Shown here piece after piece: positions 1 through 11,060 of a stretch of 64,000 nucleotides of DNA. This stretch comes from Takakia lepidozioides. Taxonomy: Eukaryota > Streptophyta > Takakiopsida > Takakiales > Takakiaceae. How positions within the stretch are numbered: the stretch's first letter is position 1; each line of letters starts with the position of its first letter. The notes below the pieces were generated by a model. It saw only the letters and a program-made list of their open reading frames with translations. It was not told the DNA's origin and made no database searches. A program made the translations under genes and the position numbers. The stretch lies in NCBI GenBank assembly GCA_030704615.1, contig CM060732.1:64771053-64835052 (forward strand), read 5' to 3'.

Positions 1-3000
1 AGTTTAGGGAGTGATGCCTGCAGCGTGGGTCACTCCTTAGGCACAAAATCTCTCTAGATCTTCAAGGTTGTAAACTACTGCTCTGACACACACAGCACCA
101 CATTTCCTGTATGGATAGTCTGCAGACCAGTGCAGTTCACCACTAAAGTCTCCCACTGATATAGAGAGTGTATCCTGTGCTTTCAATCTGCTGCAACAAC
201 ATATCCAGCAAATGTTGTATTCAACATACTTATCTAGTATATGCAGCTGAACTTCCTCTGGCAATGGCTGCAGAGGGACCCAACCTAGCCTCACAAATAT
301 GCGTCCCACGTTTGTGTCCACCTGGTACAAAATAATGCAACAGCCTATTAGTTTGCAAGCAAACAACTCCTAATGTCTTGAGCCAACACACCTTTCAGGG
401 TTTTACCATCTCAAGTATCTAAGCATACATGGCCTGAATCTAATGCGCCTAAGGAAATGATATTCCCTCCATGACAGTTTAAACTAACTAAATGGATGCC
501 AGCTATGGGCGTCAAGTGTCTGACAAGATAAAGTTTCAGTTACTAAGGTACACAATTGATGAATTCACCCCGCCAGGGGAATTTCGTGTCTGAGCAAATA
601 AAGAATGCACTCATAAGACGTTTGCCGTAGCCTTGTGTCTGAGGAAATAAAGATTTAGTCAGTACGGTATACTTATGTTGAACTTTCTAAGCAGTTATAG
701 ATGCTCAATCCATCGGCAGACGTTGACAACAAACACCCAAAAAGTTGGAATGGGGACGAGGAGCAGTCCCTCAGGCTTTTCCTTTATGGTGGCCCCCTCC
801 ATCAAACTTCTATATTTCTTTGAGGAGGGAGCCACAGAATCAGTACTGTAAATCCATGCCACTTATAAATGAACTAAATCACCATTGTCCCACCAAAATG
901 ACTAGGTGCCCTCAGTGCCTTGATCAAAATCTAGACACCTGGCATGTGGTAACAGACCTCAACCTAGCTCGCAAGTAGTTTGATTGCAGATACGGTGCAA
1001 TAATTGGAGTTTTCTGCAGCAAGAACCACATTGACATGAAGTAGGCTCCATGGATCTCACTTACAGGGAAGGAAGGATGATGGAGGGTGAGCAGTCTGAT
1101 ACAATCGACACTTTTGGGCCCCAGCCCATATATGTTTGAGAGAAACTCTCTGCAGGCAGTTGCAATAACAATTCAAGGACAACATTAGTCAACAGCCTGA
1201 TGTCTACATAAAATTACTTGTACTGAGCTTGCTAGGAAGGAGACAGACATGAAATGGTGCTTTATAACGTGCATTATAACAGACAGAAGGACCCTCCTTA
1301 CCTGCAGATGGACATGAATACCCAAACTAAGTCCAACCACACCTTTATCGTGACAAACAGGTACATGGCTTGAAGAGCTTACTTTGAATCATCAACGGAG
1401 AGGGACCGGAGCCATTCCAGGTCAATCTTCCCATGATCGTTGTGCAATCTATCAAGGAAACCCTGCAGAACTAGCTCCGACTGTCAATGTTGAGTAAAAA
1501 CTCCTACCACAACTGAAAGAGCAACATATTATAAACCTCTGAGCTTGCGTAAATTTTCCAGTAGTGCACCAATGAATACTCCTTACCTGGCAATAATTGA
1601 CCACAGATCCCATTGGCTCTGCAAGACCATGATACTAAAGGCTTCATAAAATAAATATATCGATCAAATAGTCAGGTAATCTGCACCCTTTTCCAAGGTG
1701 TGTTCTCGTATAACATATTTCAATGTCTCTGGGACATTATACGAACCCCCTAGCGCTATCTCTGAAAAGAAAATGACAAATGCAGGAGGAGCCGTCCAAA
1801 TAAATGCTCTACTGTTGCATTCTGAAAAGGAAATAGTTTGTGAGAATTTCTGACCAAGATTCTGTCAGCAAGGATATTGTACATCCCACGCTCCTTGATT
1901 ATCTCCGCGAGCTGTGGTACATCCAGAAGCCTCACTGCCTCCCAATCAACAGCATCCTCTGCAGAGAAGCTCCTGGCATGCTCATGATCCTGCTGGTTTG
2001 TTCCAGTTCTCTCAATTCTCCAGGCTTCCCAGTCCTTAAGGTCAACCGGTTCTTTTTCTTCGAATCTGGCCCTTTGAGGACCACTTAGGCCTTTTTTATT
2101 GAAATTTCCCTTTGGTCTCCTCCCTTTCTCAACTGTCCTTCTACGTGGGACATAAACTTCAGATACATTTGCACTTTGACCTCTTCTACGTTGCACTGCT
2201 TGTAGGTTCAAGGGCCTGTTCACTTTGACTGCAGACCTCTCTTGCGATGAATTTTGCATTGAGATTGTACTCCTCCCTAGGATGGTATGGACGGTTCCTG
2301 CCAAAGCTTGTTCTAACAGATGCCCATACTCATCGTTGAGGAAATCATTCCCATGAAGTTGTTCGGGATTGAATAAGTCTCCACCTAAGCACTGCACAGT
2401 ATCGTGGTGTTTTCCTGGACCACCAACTTTGTCTTCTTTCTCTGAACAGTCTACTGCAGGAGCTTGAGCGACACCAGCCCCAACCTGCGTGTTCATATCA
2501 GGACTGACATGAGGAGAAGTGTCTAAGGGATCAGAAGACATAGTGAAATGTTCTAGCATATTTGAACCCTCCTGGGACGTAGCAGGCAATAATAAGGCCT
2601 CCCCAAACCTTTCTTCCAAAGAATCTTCCACGGAGCAGTTGATATCTGGATCATCCACTTCAGTCATATTAACTGAGAGTTCAGCAACAGTCTCAGGGTC
2701 ACTAATAGGTTCCAGGTCAGTGATAGCTCTGTTTGGATCTCGTCCTTCGCATCCATCCAGACATGTTGCAGATGTGGCCTCACATTTACTTATCCTACAC
2801 TCTGGGTACCCTTGTTCCAGGGGTTCACCAGATTCCACTGGGGTGCTAGCCTGTTTGGAGCCATTGACACCCTGACGAGTGACAGGGAAGTGCGAACGTA
2901 GTGCCATAAAGGCCGAGCTGCAATCACACAACTTGTTCAGTGCCACATCAAACAGTAATGAGAAGGTGAAAAGACTCCACAAATGGACTCATCATGGCAG

Positions 3001-6000
3001 CAACCTAAACAGTCCTTGCCAATTTGCCATGACTGTTGTACTATCAGACACATATCTCACCTCACACTGTTATGCTATCTTTGGTCAACAGGGAAGAATC
3101 ATCTAGGATCGATCAAGACACTTATTTTTGCATATTCCTGGATATGAGGTACAATAACATCAGCAAAATTAACTGTTACATCATGTGACAAAATAAGTGC
3201 TAGACAGACTTTCAAATCCTCCACTGAGATTCTTGGTTTTCATAGCTTGCATGCATGTCCTCCCTATACCAGCCATTTGAATTTAAGTACCTGGAAAGGA
3301 AATCAGACACATTTTGTGTCATGAATGCGCCTACCACTGAATCGACGACAGAGCCTTTCCACTCAGAGAAGCTACGATCACCTGCAGCATGGGACAGTTT
3401 GCAGAATCAAGCAAAGATTATCGGTCTCTCTCTGCAGGTTTTTGTGTCATTGCCTCTTTGTTTGACTCGAGCCAAACCTTCGCACACCTCTCTTACTCTC
3501 TAGGAAGTTAAGTTCATCCACTCTGCTGGGGTGAGTTCTCATTCTGTTAGAAAGTTACAAGAGTATCTCCAGAGCATAGTAAGGCTGAAGGTCTCTTGCA
3601 GTTAGAGTGATCTTGTCCAATAAGCTCTTTGGCTTCCTGTGGAGCTTGTAGAGTTCCTTATCTTTCCTTCCTCTCTTTGAAATTGAACCTGAAGAACACT
3701 TCTTCTTTTATTGCCCTCTATATTACGAGATCCGTGGGAGATTCCACTGTCTATTCCGCGGAACTCAATCTCTCACTGAAGTCTTACTATGAGGATCAGA
3801 AATGCTTGGCAGCTTACCTGCACGAGGCCTTCACCCTTAGACAATCCCTCAAGCAGGAGTTTTTTGTGGCTCTGGTTTTGTTTCCTCTCTCATGTTTTTT
3901 TCCATTTTGTCCCAGAAGCTCTTTGAGCTTTCCGCGGACGTTACAAAGTACCATTTCATTTCCTTTCATTTCTCTTTGATCACATGTGCCCTCAAAGCAT
4001 CCTACAGATGAAATAAATTTTGGTCCCATCTCCTTTGTGTATAACAAAGTAAAAACTTCTCCTTGTTCATCTTCATTGGTGTAGGAAACCTCCTTAGAAC
4101 CTTATTTTCCGCAGTTCCTTTGGGCCTCCACTGGACTCGGTACATTCTCTCCTTGCATTGTAATTTTCTGATTGTGGTGGCTGGTTGTTGGGGGCCACTT
4201 TTTTGTCTGTTTTTCTTTTCTTTTCCTTTGTCCCATACGCTCTTAGAGCTTCATCTCTTCTACGGGCATTGGGAAGCTTCAGGGTGAGCTCACACAGCCT
4301 GCGGATAGAGACTGGTAGATGGGACAACCTGGTGCGTGATGACCACTTGGTGCTTGCCTTGCAATAAAGATGACACAGGGGAGATTGACACTGATGAAAA
4401 TTTCTTCTTCTGCTGTCTACTATGAGATCCAGGGTCACTACTACTGCCTATTGTGGTACAGCCAATCCTTGCTAAGATCTTTCATTTCAAGGATAAAAAA
4501 TCTCAGCAGCGTATCTGCATGAGGTTTTTCCATCTTAGAGAATCTCTTGATGAATAATTATTTAGGGCTGCTTGTTAAGACCCCACCTTACTTGTATTCT
4601 GCTTTCTTTTGTCCCATAAGCTCTTGAGCTTTTCACAGACAGTATAACGTCCCTTTCTTTTCTTATCATTTCTTGTTTTTCTCACACCCTCTACATTGTC
4701 ATGAGGAGAGGAATATCTGGAGCAAGCGGATTGGGTCCAGATTATCAATTAAATGACATGTACTAGCAGCTTGGCTAGTTTCATTTCATTCTTCCTGGTC
4801 TTTGCTGCATCGGAAGTGACACACGAGCTCATACAAAGAAAAGCTTGGCTTTCCCTCATCTAACCAGCTAGACGTTTTTCTCCTGCCAGCTGCTAGGATC
4901 TCCCTCAATTTCAAGATACTCGTTCTCAAGCTTCCTTTCAGCAAAAGCATGAGGAGTGACAGTTAATGGGAAAGAGAGCCCAACCTTGTACCAAGTGCAT
5001 GCGTGATATGAAGTCAGTTGCACGTACTTCCATGACACGCCTCTCTTCTTCCCATTTTATCTTCTTATCACCATCTGTCTCACTTCCAATATCATCGCTC
5101 TTTTCCTTCAACAGTTTCCAGACTCTAACAGTCTCTGCATCCAACACCACTTTGGGTTGTATCCTAAGTTTCCTCTTTCGCAGAGAGTGTATGGGACCTT
5201 CATAGGGGACCAAGTCTCCAGCCCTGCCCTCATATGGGACAATTTGGAGCCCCTCAAACAACACGTTGGCACTATTCTGCTCTTGCATGACTTGCTCCTT
5301 ATCTGTCACTGGAAGATACTTCTTTACATCAGGCAAATCAGCCACAACTTGTGCTCTCCCAGTCTCTGGGATATTCTCCATCACATGCGGCCATAGCCCT
5401 ACAATGAGCTTGCGCTCTGTTTCCGCCTGGACATACTTCATTATGTGGCGCCACAGGACCACTGGTGAGAGTGCACAACCAGGATAAGCCATCAAACTCT
5501 TCATGTATAAGATGCGCTGTGAGGCATTCATCCTTAAAAACGGGATTGGCTGATCAAAGAGACGAGAAGGACTATCTGGCCTCTGGCTGTTCCTTGCCAT
5601 GGTTGTTTTCTGCTCTTCAAATCCTTCCATTGACGAGTTCGATTGGGTGCAGCCCTGATCATAATAACAAGAAAACCTATTGTGAGGGAACACTCCCACA
5701 TTAACATCCACTAAACTTCCTGACCTTTCAAGGATGTCACATTCTGATCCTCCCAATGACTGATTCCACAAGAACTGCTCTGATGTTGCCACAGTATTAA
5801 AATCTTTCATCAGAGATCTCCGGAGTGTATTTCTCTTGGCACTTGGTGACTCCATATTCGATGGCCCCCACAGTGACTCTCCTCCAATATTGCAAACCCC
5901 ATCCCTCTCCAAAGTGATGACCTGATCTATTGACAATCCCACCTTAACAACCGGCTGTCCCAACATTAGGTCGTCTGTAGCATTGGACTGCTCTGCAACT

Positions 6001-9000
6001 GATATTTCCACTGATACTGGCCTATCACGTATTAGTTTTACAGAAGAATTTGAATGAACAGTCCACTGCTCCATCAAAGGATTTGCTGCTGGTGTTACCG
6101 CCCCATCCAGTGGAACCACCATATGTGATTTCCCACCCAATAACACTTCAGCATTTGAATGTTGCAAGTCTGATCTCGTGGACAACACTGCTCCAGGCTG
6201 TTTCGAAAAGTACAATCCACCTATTATGGCCTTGGAATTCCCAAGCTCTTTATCTAAGTTCTCATTCTCAATGGCAGTTGACAGGGTACTGCCAAAATTT
6301 ATTTTGCAACTCTGAGCTGTATGTCTGGATCTTTTGCAAGCTGCACTTTTGCATATGGCTGTGTTATGAGTATGTGGTCCAGGCTGGCCAGCCAGTTTGG
6401 TCAAATCCTCACCCTCTGCAGTTTTGTGTTTCTGTCTTGTCCGTTTCCTTTTCACAATAGCTGTGGTACTGACAAGAAGCAACGCAGAAGGAGTTATGGA
6501 CCCTATTCTGTCAGCTGTCTCATCAAGTCCCACACCAGTGTCAAGCTCTATCCTATCACCTAAAATAATAAGATCCCCTTGCTCTGCATTCCTTCGTTTT
6601 TTCCTCCTTGATTTTCTCGTCAAACCAACAGCAGTGCCATCATCCAAAGCTGGAGCAACGCCTTTTGAGCCTCCTTTACACGATGTATGACCAACCCCTG
6701 AATTGCATGCAGCATCAAGTTACAAAGCTGGGACATGCTTAGGTGAACTGTACTTCGCTATAAGGTAAGTAAAGTGCCTTAGCACTGTCTCAAATGTGTT
6801 CACAGGCCAAACATTGCTCCATGGATAGGAAAATCCCAGAGACCCACAATAAAGCATAACCAACTTGTGCTCCCTAAAAGTTGAGCAATCTCCTTTGAAA
6901 AACACCTCGGTATTAGGACTTCTAGTTCAGATGGCGCCTATTGAGGTCTGTCACAGTGATAATCATACCTTCTCCATCTTTGCATGTCTTTCTCTTTTTG
7001 CTCTTTCCGCTCCGCTCCTTTCCTTTTTGAGGAGATATTAGTGGTTTCTTCTCCTTGAAAACCTTCGGTGTGTATTTCTTCTTTTTGACAGTGGCAGACA
7101 CAATCGATTCCTGCAGTCCAGGGGCATTTATGATCAAACACAAACGACAATATGCACCAAGAAGACAGACCTAGCACATTCAAGTGAAGAGAAGCTCTTG
7201 GTTTGCTTCTGCTGGGACTGCAGAATCCAAGGCGAGCTCTCCGAAGGAAGTGTGTCAGATTCTTGAAAGAGGTAGACAGGAAGACGCAAGCTCGCCTGAG
7301 GAGGTGTTCCCTTCTAGAGAGGCCTGAAGAGTGTCTGCATAAGCAACCACCTGTATAAATGGTGTTCCACATGGTTTATTTACAATACGTGTTTGTTTGT
7401 TTTTTTTGGCTGGCACAAATTTCAATTATGTCACCCTTGCAAGGTAGATTTGCATGGAGAGGCTCTCCTCCTTCCAGCAGAAGTATGTCAGCTCTTGCAA
7501 GTTTCTACCAAACTCATGAAGATCCTGAGAAGAATTCAATACTCACATCAGCCAAAGTTAATAGATTGTTGGAGTTGCTATCAGAAGGTGTAGAAAAACA
7601 GAATTTTGGTGAGAGGTTGAGATTTCTACAAAGACTCTACTGGTTAGGTCCTTTAGTATTGGGCATACTGTGCATTGATGCCCAAAACCGACAGCACAAA
7701 GCTGGGAGGAGTTTCTGCCACAAGATTACTCTTAGCAACAGTAGACTAGCTATCAGAAGTTGCTCTCAAACTAATGGAATCCTATTCAGCAGGTAAGCCG
7801 GGGAAAGTTAGAGCCATTGTTGTCTGAGTTGCTATGAGGTGTAAAAACCCACACTCAGGTGAGAGAGTGGACATGGGACTTCTACAGAGGCTGTAAGGTC
7901 CTTGGTGAAGATCAGCATGTTTGTGCTTTTACTGCAGTTTCTAACACCAGAGAGCACAAAGCCAGGGATTGGAGGCAGTAAATTGGTTAACAGTTTAACA
8001 AGGTAAGCAGGTCACAGATTGCAGTAGGTGCCAGATAAGCATCTCAAATAACTTACAATGTGATGCAAATCTGCCATAGCAGGTCTTGACGGTAGCACTC
8101 CACTTCCAGGCCTGGTGAATACGTCTGCTTGTTTTTTCTTGTCAGTGCCTCTATCTACTCGGAAGAAGCTGGTGTCCATGTCAGAACAAGAATTGGCAAG
8201 ACAAGTCCCCAAATCTCTTTCTGAAGCACCTGCGGGAACAGCAACTGTACCCACATTGTGACAAAATAGTTCAGATCTATATACTTTGGTGAAAGAAAAG
8301 TTGATCTCATTTGATGGCTGACATTCATTTGAGGACATAAGGTCCTCATTGTAGATGAAAACTAACAAATACTCTGGTCATAGATGGGTGGTCCTAAAAA
8401 CTGCTTTTCTTGACTTCCTTTACATCCTCAGTGACATCATTATAATATACACAAATATTTCTCACACATGAAATTAGAAAATGACTAAAGATTATGCATT
8501 CATAATGTCTCATTGCCTCTCCAGCTCAACATCCTAAATTGAGTCATCTTTGTCCTCATGGCCATAATCTGGTTCTTGGTACTGATAAGTATCTTGAGCA
8601 TTTTCTCTGGTTTCACGCATCATGTCCTCACCTAACAGAACAATACCCAGACAACAAATCAAATCCAGTCTCTAAAGAGCTCATGGGTTCCTTGAAGTGG
8701 TTTCGAGATTACCAGGGTTCAGAGCACTTGACTCCACTTCGGCCACAGGTTCTGAACTAGTTTCCATGGCCAATTTTGCTTGAAGTTGACCTGAGGTCTC
8801 AGGAGCCAGTCTCGAGGGTAGGTATGATTCTTCCAAAATGTTGGATGTGTTGGATATATAGCTTCCAACCACCAGTGCAAGTTCCTCTGAAGCCCCCATA
8901 GAACCAACAGAACTAGTTGGTTCTGTGTCGAAGCCAACTGACTGTGGTGCGACAGGCGTGCTAACTATAACAGAGTCAGAATTACATGAGGAGTACATTG

Positions 9001-10771
9001 ATAAATCAACATAGATAGAGATTTCTTTTCCTGCATTTATGCAAGCTAAAGGCCCAGATTTTGGTGGGAGAGGAAGGCCGCCGGTTGAATTCTCTGGCCC
9101 ATTGGCCAACAAAGGGACTGGACCGAACTCCAGAGGTAAAATTTCCATACCATTTGATGAGCACACATCCTTCTCTTTGGCTAGCAATTCCTGCACTGCC
9201 TGGTGGCTGGATGAAGTTCTTTGTCTTGTCTGCCCCTTTGCAGGCGTAAGTGGGATTATGGCTGCATCACCAAACCCATGTCTCCTGGGCATGCTCTCTG
9301 GACTGGGGATTGGCCCCTGAACCAAACCAGAAACAGACTGAACCACATCCTCCCCCACCAGCAGTTCCTCTTGGTCAGATTTAAACCCATATTCTTCACT
9401 TTCAAGAATCTTCCCATCGCACAGAGCTTGGCCTGCATCACAGAAATTGAATTTTAAGTGGAGATGACATCTTGGACACTACATTTCTTCTTGGAGAGGT
9501 GCAGCATCCCAGATGTGAGTTCACAAATGGAAAACCTCTCTTGAAGAGACCCTATAATACGAGGGCACGCAAGTGGGTCAGGAACCGGAGAAAACTGCCT
9601 GAGTGTGGCACAAGTGATCGGTCAAATTGCCTCTTAGGATAATGCAAACTCGTTGAGAGTGATGGAGAACTTGGCCTTCCTGGACAGATTCAGATCTCTA
9701 CCACACCATGACCTACCAGGAAGCAACATTGATGGACGTCCCAGATTTTAGCCCATGCAGGCTCACCAACTTGCTGGCTCAGAGTACCTTTTCTCTTCAG
9801 ATAGGGACTGTCACCACACTTTTGACCACTATTTGATCTGCCTCCATGGTGAATGAAGGATTCCGAAACAAGGTCAACAAGGGATAGAGAGACATACAGA
9901 TGTACCTCACCTCGGTATATAGCAGAAAACCCTGATGGAGCAGGGCAGGAACAGTCCGATCTATGGGCGCAATAGAACTGACCTGTACAATCTCGATACT
10001 TCGCTGAAGTCTCTTCTTCTTCCTCACAACTTGAATGTGGACAGAGTGAGGGCCCTTGCACTTTGTGTATCCACTTCTCCAGTGCTCCGAGAAGTGAAGG
10101 GCTGGCAGGCCTTCGCCTACTTCGTTTACATAATTTTTTGGAACGCCAAAAAAAAATATTTGAATGAGTCCTTCTGTCTGTCGTGAGAGGTGTACAAGGA
10201 GCATATGTCCACTCCTGATGACAATCCTGCTGTAGGTCATTTACATCTGCCTCTTTGCAGAAAAACTCCCCGTTTACATATCCACCTCTTATACTGTGTC
10301 TCGTGTTCGCGTGTGTTGGAAAATTTGGTGAACTGTCAGCATCATCTAGAGTGTCTGATTTGTCAGCAGAGGTCAGTGATTTTGAACCATCCAAATCATC
10401 AACGGAGGCACATGGGTCTCCCATGTGAAATTCTTCATTATGATACTTTCTGTTGGGCCTCCTGACCCTGGTCTTTCGTGTTTTGTTTTGCACAATGAAA
10501 CTTGGTCCTTTTCGGACATACTCAGGGTCACCCGCATCAGTTGTATCATTGGAACTAGCTGTGCCTTGCGTTGGCCTGACAGCTCTGTCGCGTAATTGAC
10601 GTTCAGGCAGGGGTTTCCCTTCTAGACAGTGTGCAACTCTCCTAATTTTGGGTTGATGGAACCTGCTGCTCTGCTGCAAACATTTTTCATCCTTAAGATC
10701 AGACCATCCGCACAAAACTCGAGTGTATATTGCACATGAAGCACTTTGGGAACCAAGGTGAAATTGGCACA
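1..10771 (-). CDS. DEMETER/ROS1-like 5-methylcytosine DNA glycosylase, 3'-truncated by window edge
   Basis: Large multi-exon gene for a DEMETER-family bifunctional DNA glycosylase/lyase, which excises 5-methylcytosine in the nucleus and starts active DNA demethylation. Exons read by eye on the minus strand, each joined in phase to the next: 10771-9911, 9432-8713, 8361-8057, 7110-6969, 6697-4985, 3381-3291, 2917-1855, 1462-1383, 1149-1065, 321-230. Order seen: acidic/basic disordered N-terminus, Lys-rich segment, conserved domain A (WEEERR..., FISRMHLVQG, WKGSVVDSVVGAFMTQNVSD), a spacer of about 240 residues, then the HhH-GPD fold (IKERGMYNILADRI, IDLEWLR, GLGPKSVDC with the catalytic Lys, VDTNVGR with the catalytic Asp, LGWVPLQPLPEE). 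The Fe-S cysteines, permuted CXXC and RRM-like C-terminus expected in this family lie beyond base 1 or were not found. Family assignment is very secure; DME versus ROS1/DML subtype is not. The 5' end and start codon are not certain. Confidence 0.93.
230..321 (-). CDS. DEMETER-like exon: catalytic Asp segment of the HhH-GPD domain
   Basis: 92-nt exon bounded by CAG at the acceptor and GTATGT at the donor. It encodes VDTNVGRIFVRLGW followed by VPLQPLPEEVQLHILD. This is the near-invariant block of plant DNA demethylases that holds the catalytic Asp. It joins in phase 0 to the exon at 1065-1149, whose last residues are HHPSFP. The next exon (YP...LWPRLCKLDQ in relatives) could not be found in bases 1-229, so it either lies outside the window or is altered. 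Confidence 0.92.
1065..1149 (-). CDS. DEMETER-like exon: helix-hairpin-helix with catalytic Lys
   Basis: 85-nt exon between CTGCAG and GTAAGT. It encodes EFLSNIYGLGPKSV and then DCIRLLTLHHPSFP, matching the GLGLKSVECVRLL block of DME/ROS1. Lys in GPKSV is the expected lyase nucleophile. Pro replaces the usual Leu before it. The exon is too short to stand out as an open frame and was found by reading the intron for the missing motif. Both splice phases agree with its neighbours. Confidence 0.92.
1383..1462 (-). CDS. DEMETER-like exon: FLDRLHNDHGKIDLEWLR block
   Basis: 80-nt exon between CTGCAG and GTAAGC. It encodes GFLDRLHNDHGKIDLEWLR and then SLSVDDSK, equivalent to FLNRLVRDHGSIDLEWLRDVPPDKAK in ROS1/DME. 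It starts in phase 0, matching the end of the exon at 1855, and ends two bases into a Lys codon completed by the exon at 1149. Confidence 0.92.
1855..2917 (-). CDS. DEMETER-like long exon: end of domain A, spacer, start of glycosylase domain
   Basis: 1063-nt exon. It begins SSAFMALRSHFPV, the end of conserved domain A. A low-complexity acidic spacer follows (many Asp/Glu/Ser, no recognised fold) with a basic patch VPRRRTVEKGRRPKG. It ends with WEAVRLLDVPQLAEIIKERG and MYNILADRIL, the start of the HhH-GPD glycosylase domain. The donor is inferred as TTG|GTCAGA: GT is present but position +3 is unusual. It was chosen because it alone gives the correct spacing to GFLDRL in the next exon. Confidence 0.9.
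3291..3381 (-). CDS. DEMETER-like exon: domain A core (WKGSVVDSVVGAFMTQNVSD)
   Basis: 91-nt exon between CTGCAG and GTACTT. It encodes GDRSFSEWKGSVVDSVVG, then AFMTQNVSDFLS, one of the best conserved stretches of the demethylase family (WKGSVVDSVVGVFLTQNVSDHLSS). It joins HLVQ|G at base 4985 and S|SAFMAL at base 2917 with correct phase. Confidence 0.93.
3620..4000 (+). repeat. Dispersed repeat family R1, copy 1 (intronic)
   Basis: Shares long words with 4380-4700, 26360-26680 and 51780-52050: ACTGAAGTCTTAC, ATCAGAAATGCTTGGCA, CACGAGGCCTTCACCCTTAG, CAATCCCTCAAGCAG, then a T-rich stretch with TTTTGTCCCAGAAGCTC and TTTGAGCTTTC. Copy 2 follows it directly in tandem. No protein is recognised. It is probably the 3' part of a non-autonomous retroelement. 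Confidence 0.6.
4380..4700 (+). repeat. Dispersed repeat family R1, copy 2 (intronic)
   Basis: Second, more diverged copy next to copy 1 (CTACTATGAGATCCAGGGTC, ATCTGCATGAGGTTTTTCC, TTTTGTCCCATAAGCTCTTG). Both lie in the intron between the demethylase exons at 4985 and 3381. Confidence 0.55.
4985..6697 (-). CDS. DEMETER-like long exon: N-terminal disordered region and start of domain A
   Basis: 1713-nt exon ending in domain A of the demethylase family: PKVVLDAETVRVWKLL, then KIKWEEERRVMEVRATDF and ISRMHLVQ. Before that, duplicated VPYEG motifs (IVPYEGRAGDLVPYEG) mirror the ALVPYEG repeats seen before domain A in DME/ROS1. The first 400 residues are Ser/Asp-rich with small basic clusters (SRRKKRR, KRKRTRQKHK) and no fold I recognise. 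In DME, WEEERRVFRGRADSFIARMHLVQG is the usual form; here VMEV replaces VFRG, a local divergence. The acceptor at 6697 is inferred from phase. Confidence 0.9.
6969..7110 (-). CDS. DEMETER-like exon: Lys-rich segment
   Basis: 142-nt exon between CTGCAG and GTATGA. It encodes ESIVSATVKKKKYTPKVF followed by KEKKPLISPQKGKER and SGKSKKRKT. Strings of the form KRRKHRPKVxxEGKP are a standard landmark upstream of domain A in ROS1/DME proteins, and this segment matches that pattern. It enters in phase 0 and leaves in phase 1, agreeing with exons at 8057 and 6697. Confidence 0.85.
7360..8000. repeat. Imperfect tandem duplication inside an intron of the demethylase gene
   Basis: Within the intron 7111-8056, about 220 bases are repeated with many differences. 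Shared words are GTTGCTATCAGAAGGTGTAG versus GTTGCTATGAGGTGTAAAA, TTCTACAAAGACTCTA versus TTCTACAGAGGCTGTA, and AGCACAAAGCTGGGAGG versus AGCACAAAGCCAGGGATTGG. The first unit is roughly 7565-7780, the second 7800-7985. No coding sense is apparent. Confidence 0.5.
8057..8361 (-). CDS. DEMETER-like N-terminal exon
   Basis: 305-nt exon inferred between TTTGTTAG and GTAAGT. It encodes VFIYNEDLMSSNECQPSN... through MADLHHI. No conserved domain is visible. It is kept because its phases (2-base start, phase-0 end) match the flanking exons exactly and the frame stays open between good splice sites. Confidence 0.7.
8713..9432 (-). CDS. DEMETER-like N-terminal exon (disordered)
   Basis: 720-nt exon inferred between GATGCAG and GTAATC. 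It encodes QALCDGKILESEEYGFKSDQ onward, including a short IPLTPAKGQ motif of the kind found in N-termini of plant demethylases, followed by Ser/Pro/Val-rich sequence. The phase fits the exons at 9911 and 8361. Confidence 0.75.
9911..10771 (-). CDS. DEMETER-like 5'-proximal exon
   Basis: 861-nt open stretch inferred between ATCAG and GTGAGG. The product is basic and Ser/Cys-rich (KTRKTRVRRPNRKY near the middle, a Glu run SCEEEEETSAKYR near the end) with no known domain. It is assigned to the same gene because its donor leaves one base that completes the Gly codon at 9432. It could alternatively hold an unannotated upstream start. Confidence 0.65.
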
Positions 10772-10810
10772 CTGATTTCTACAGTGGAAAAAGAATAATA
10801 ACTAACTGAC

Positions 10811-11060
10811 TAGTTTCCACCATTGTCACAGGATCAGATCTCTCAAATAGCTCAGAGGTGCTCCACCAGCAGCTCACTAGCTCCAGTAGGCTCTGTGGTG
10901 GAAGGAGTCTTGTGGGTTCTATGGCCTTTGAGTGATGCTGGAATTTGGGGAGATCACATGTGGTTTTGAACTGAAGAAAGAGACACCACACAGTCCCACT
11001 CCAGGGATACCTCAATGTTGAAGATCGCACTGATATTCCTCTACAACATAGACTTTGCAA
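10811..11060 (-). CDS. Possible first coding exon of the DEMETER-like gene
   Basis: Open frame on the minus strand ending at a GTCAGT donor after VETxx; a Met codon lies at 10823-10821 (ACAATGG context). The one-base end phase fits the acceptor at 10771. The same GTCAG-type donor is inferred at 1854, which gives weak support. The true start could be this Met, one farther upstream, or in another exon. Confidence 0.35.

Noticed and set aside
7359-7796. Plus-strand 145-codon frame inside the demethylase gene
   Set aside because: It lies in an intron with a local duplication and shows no domain; it is opposite to the gene.
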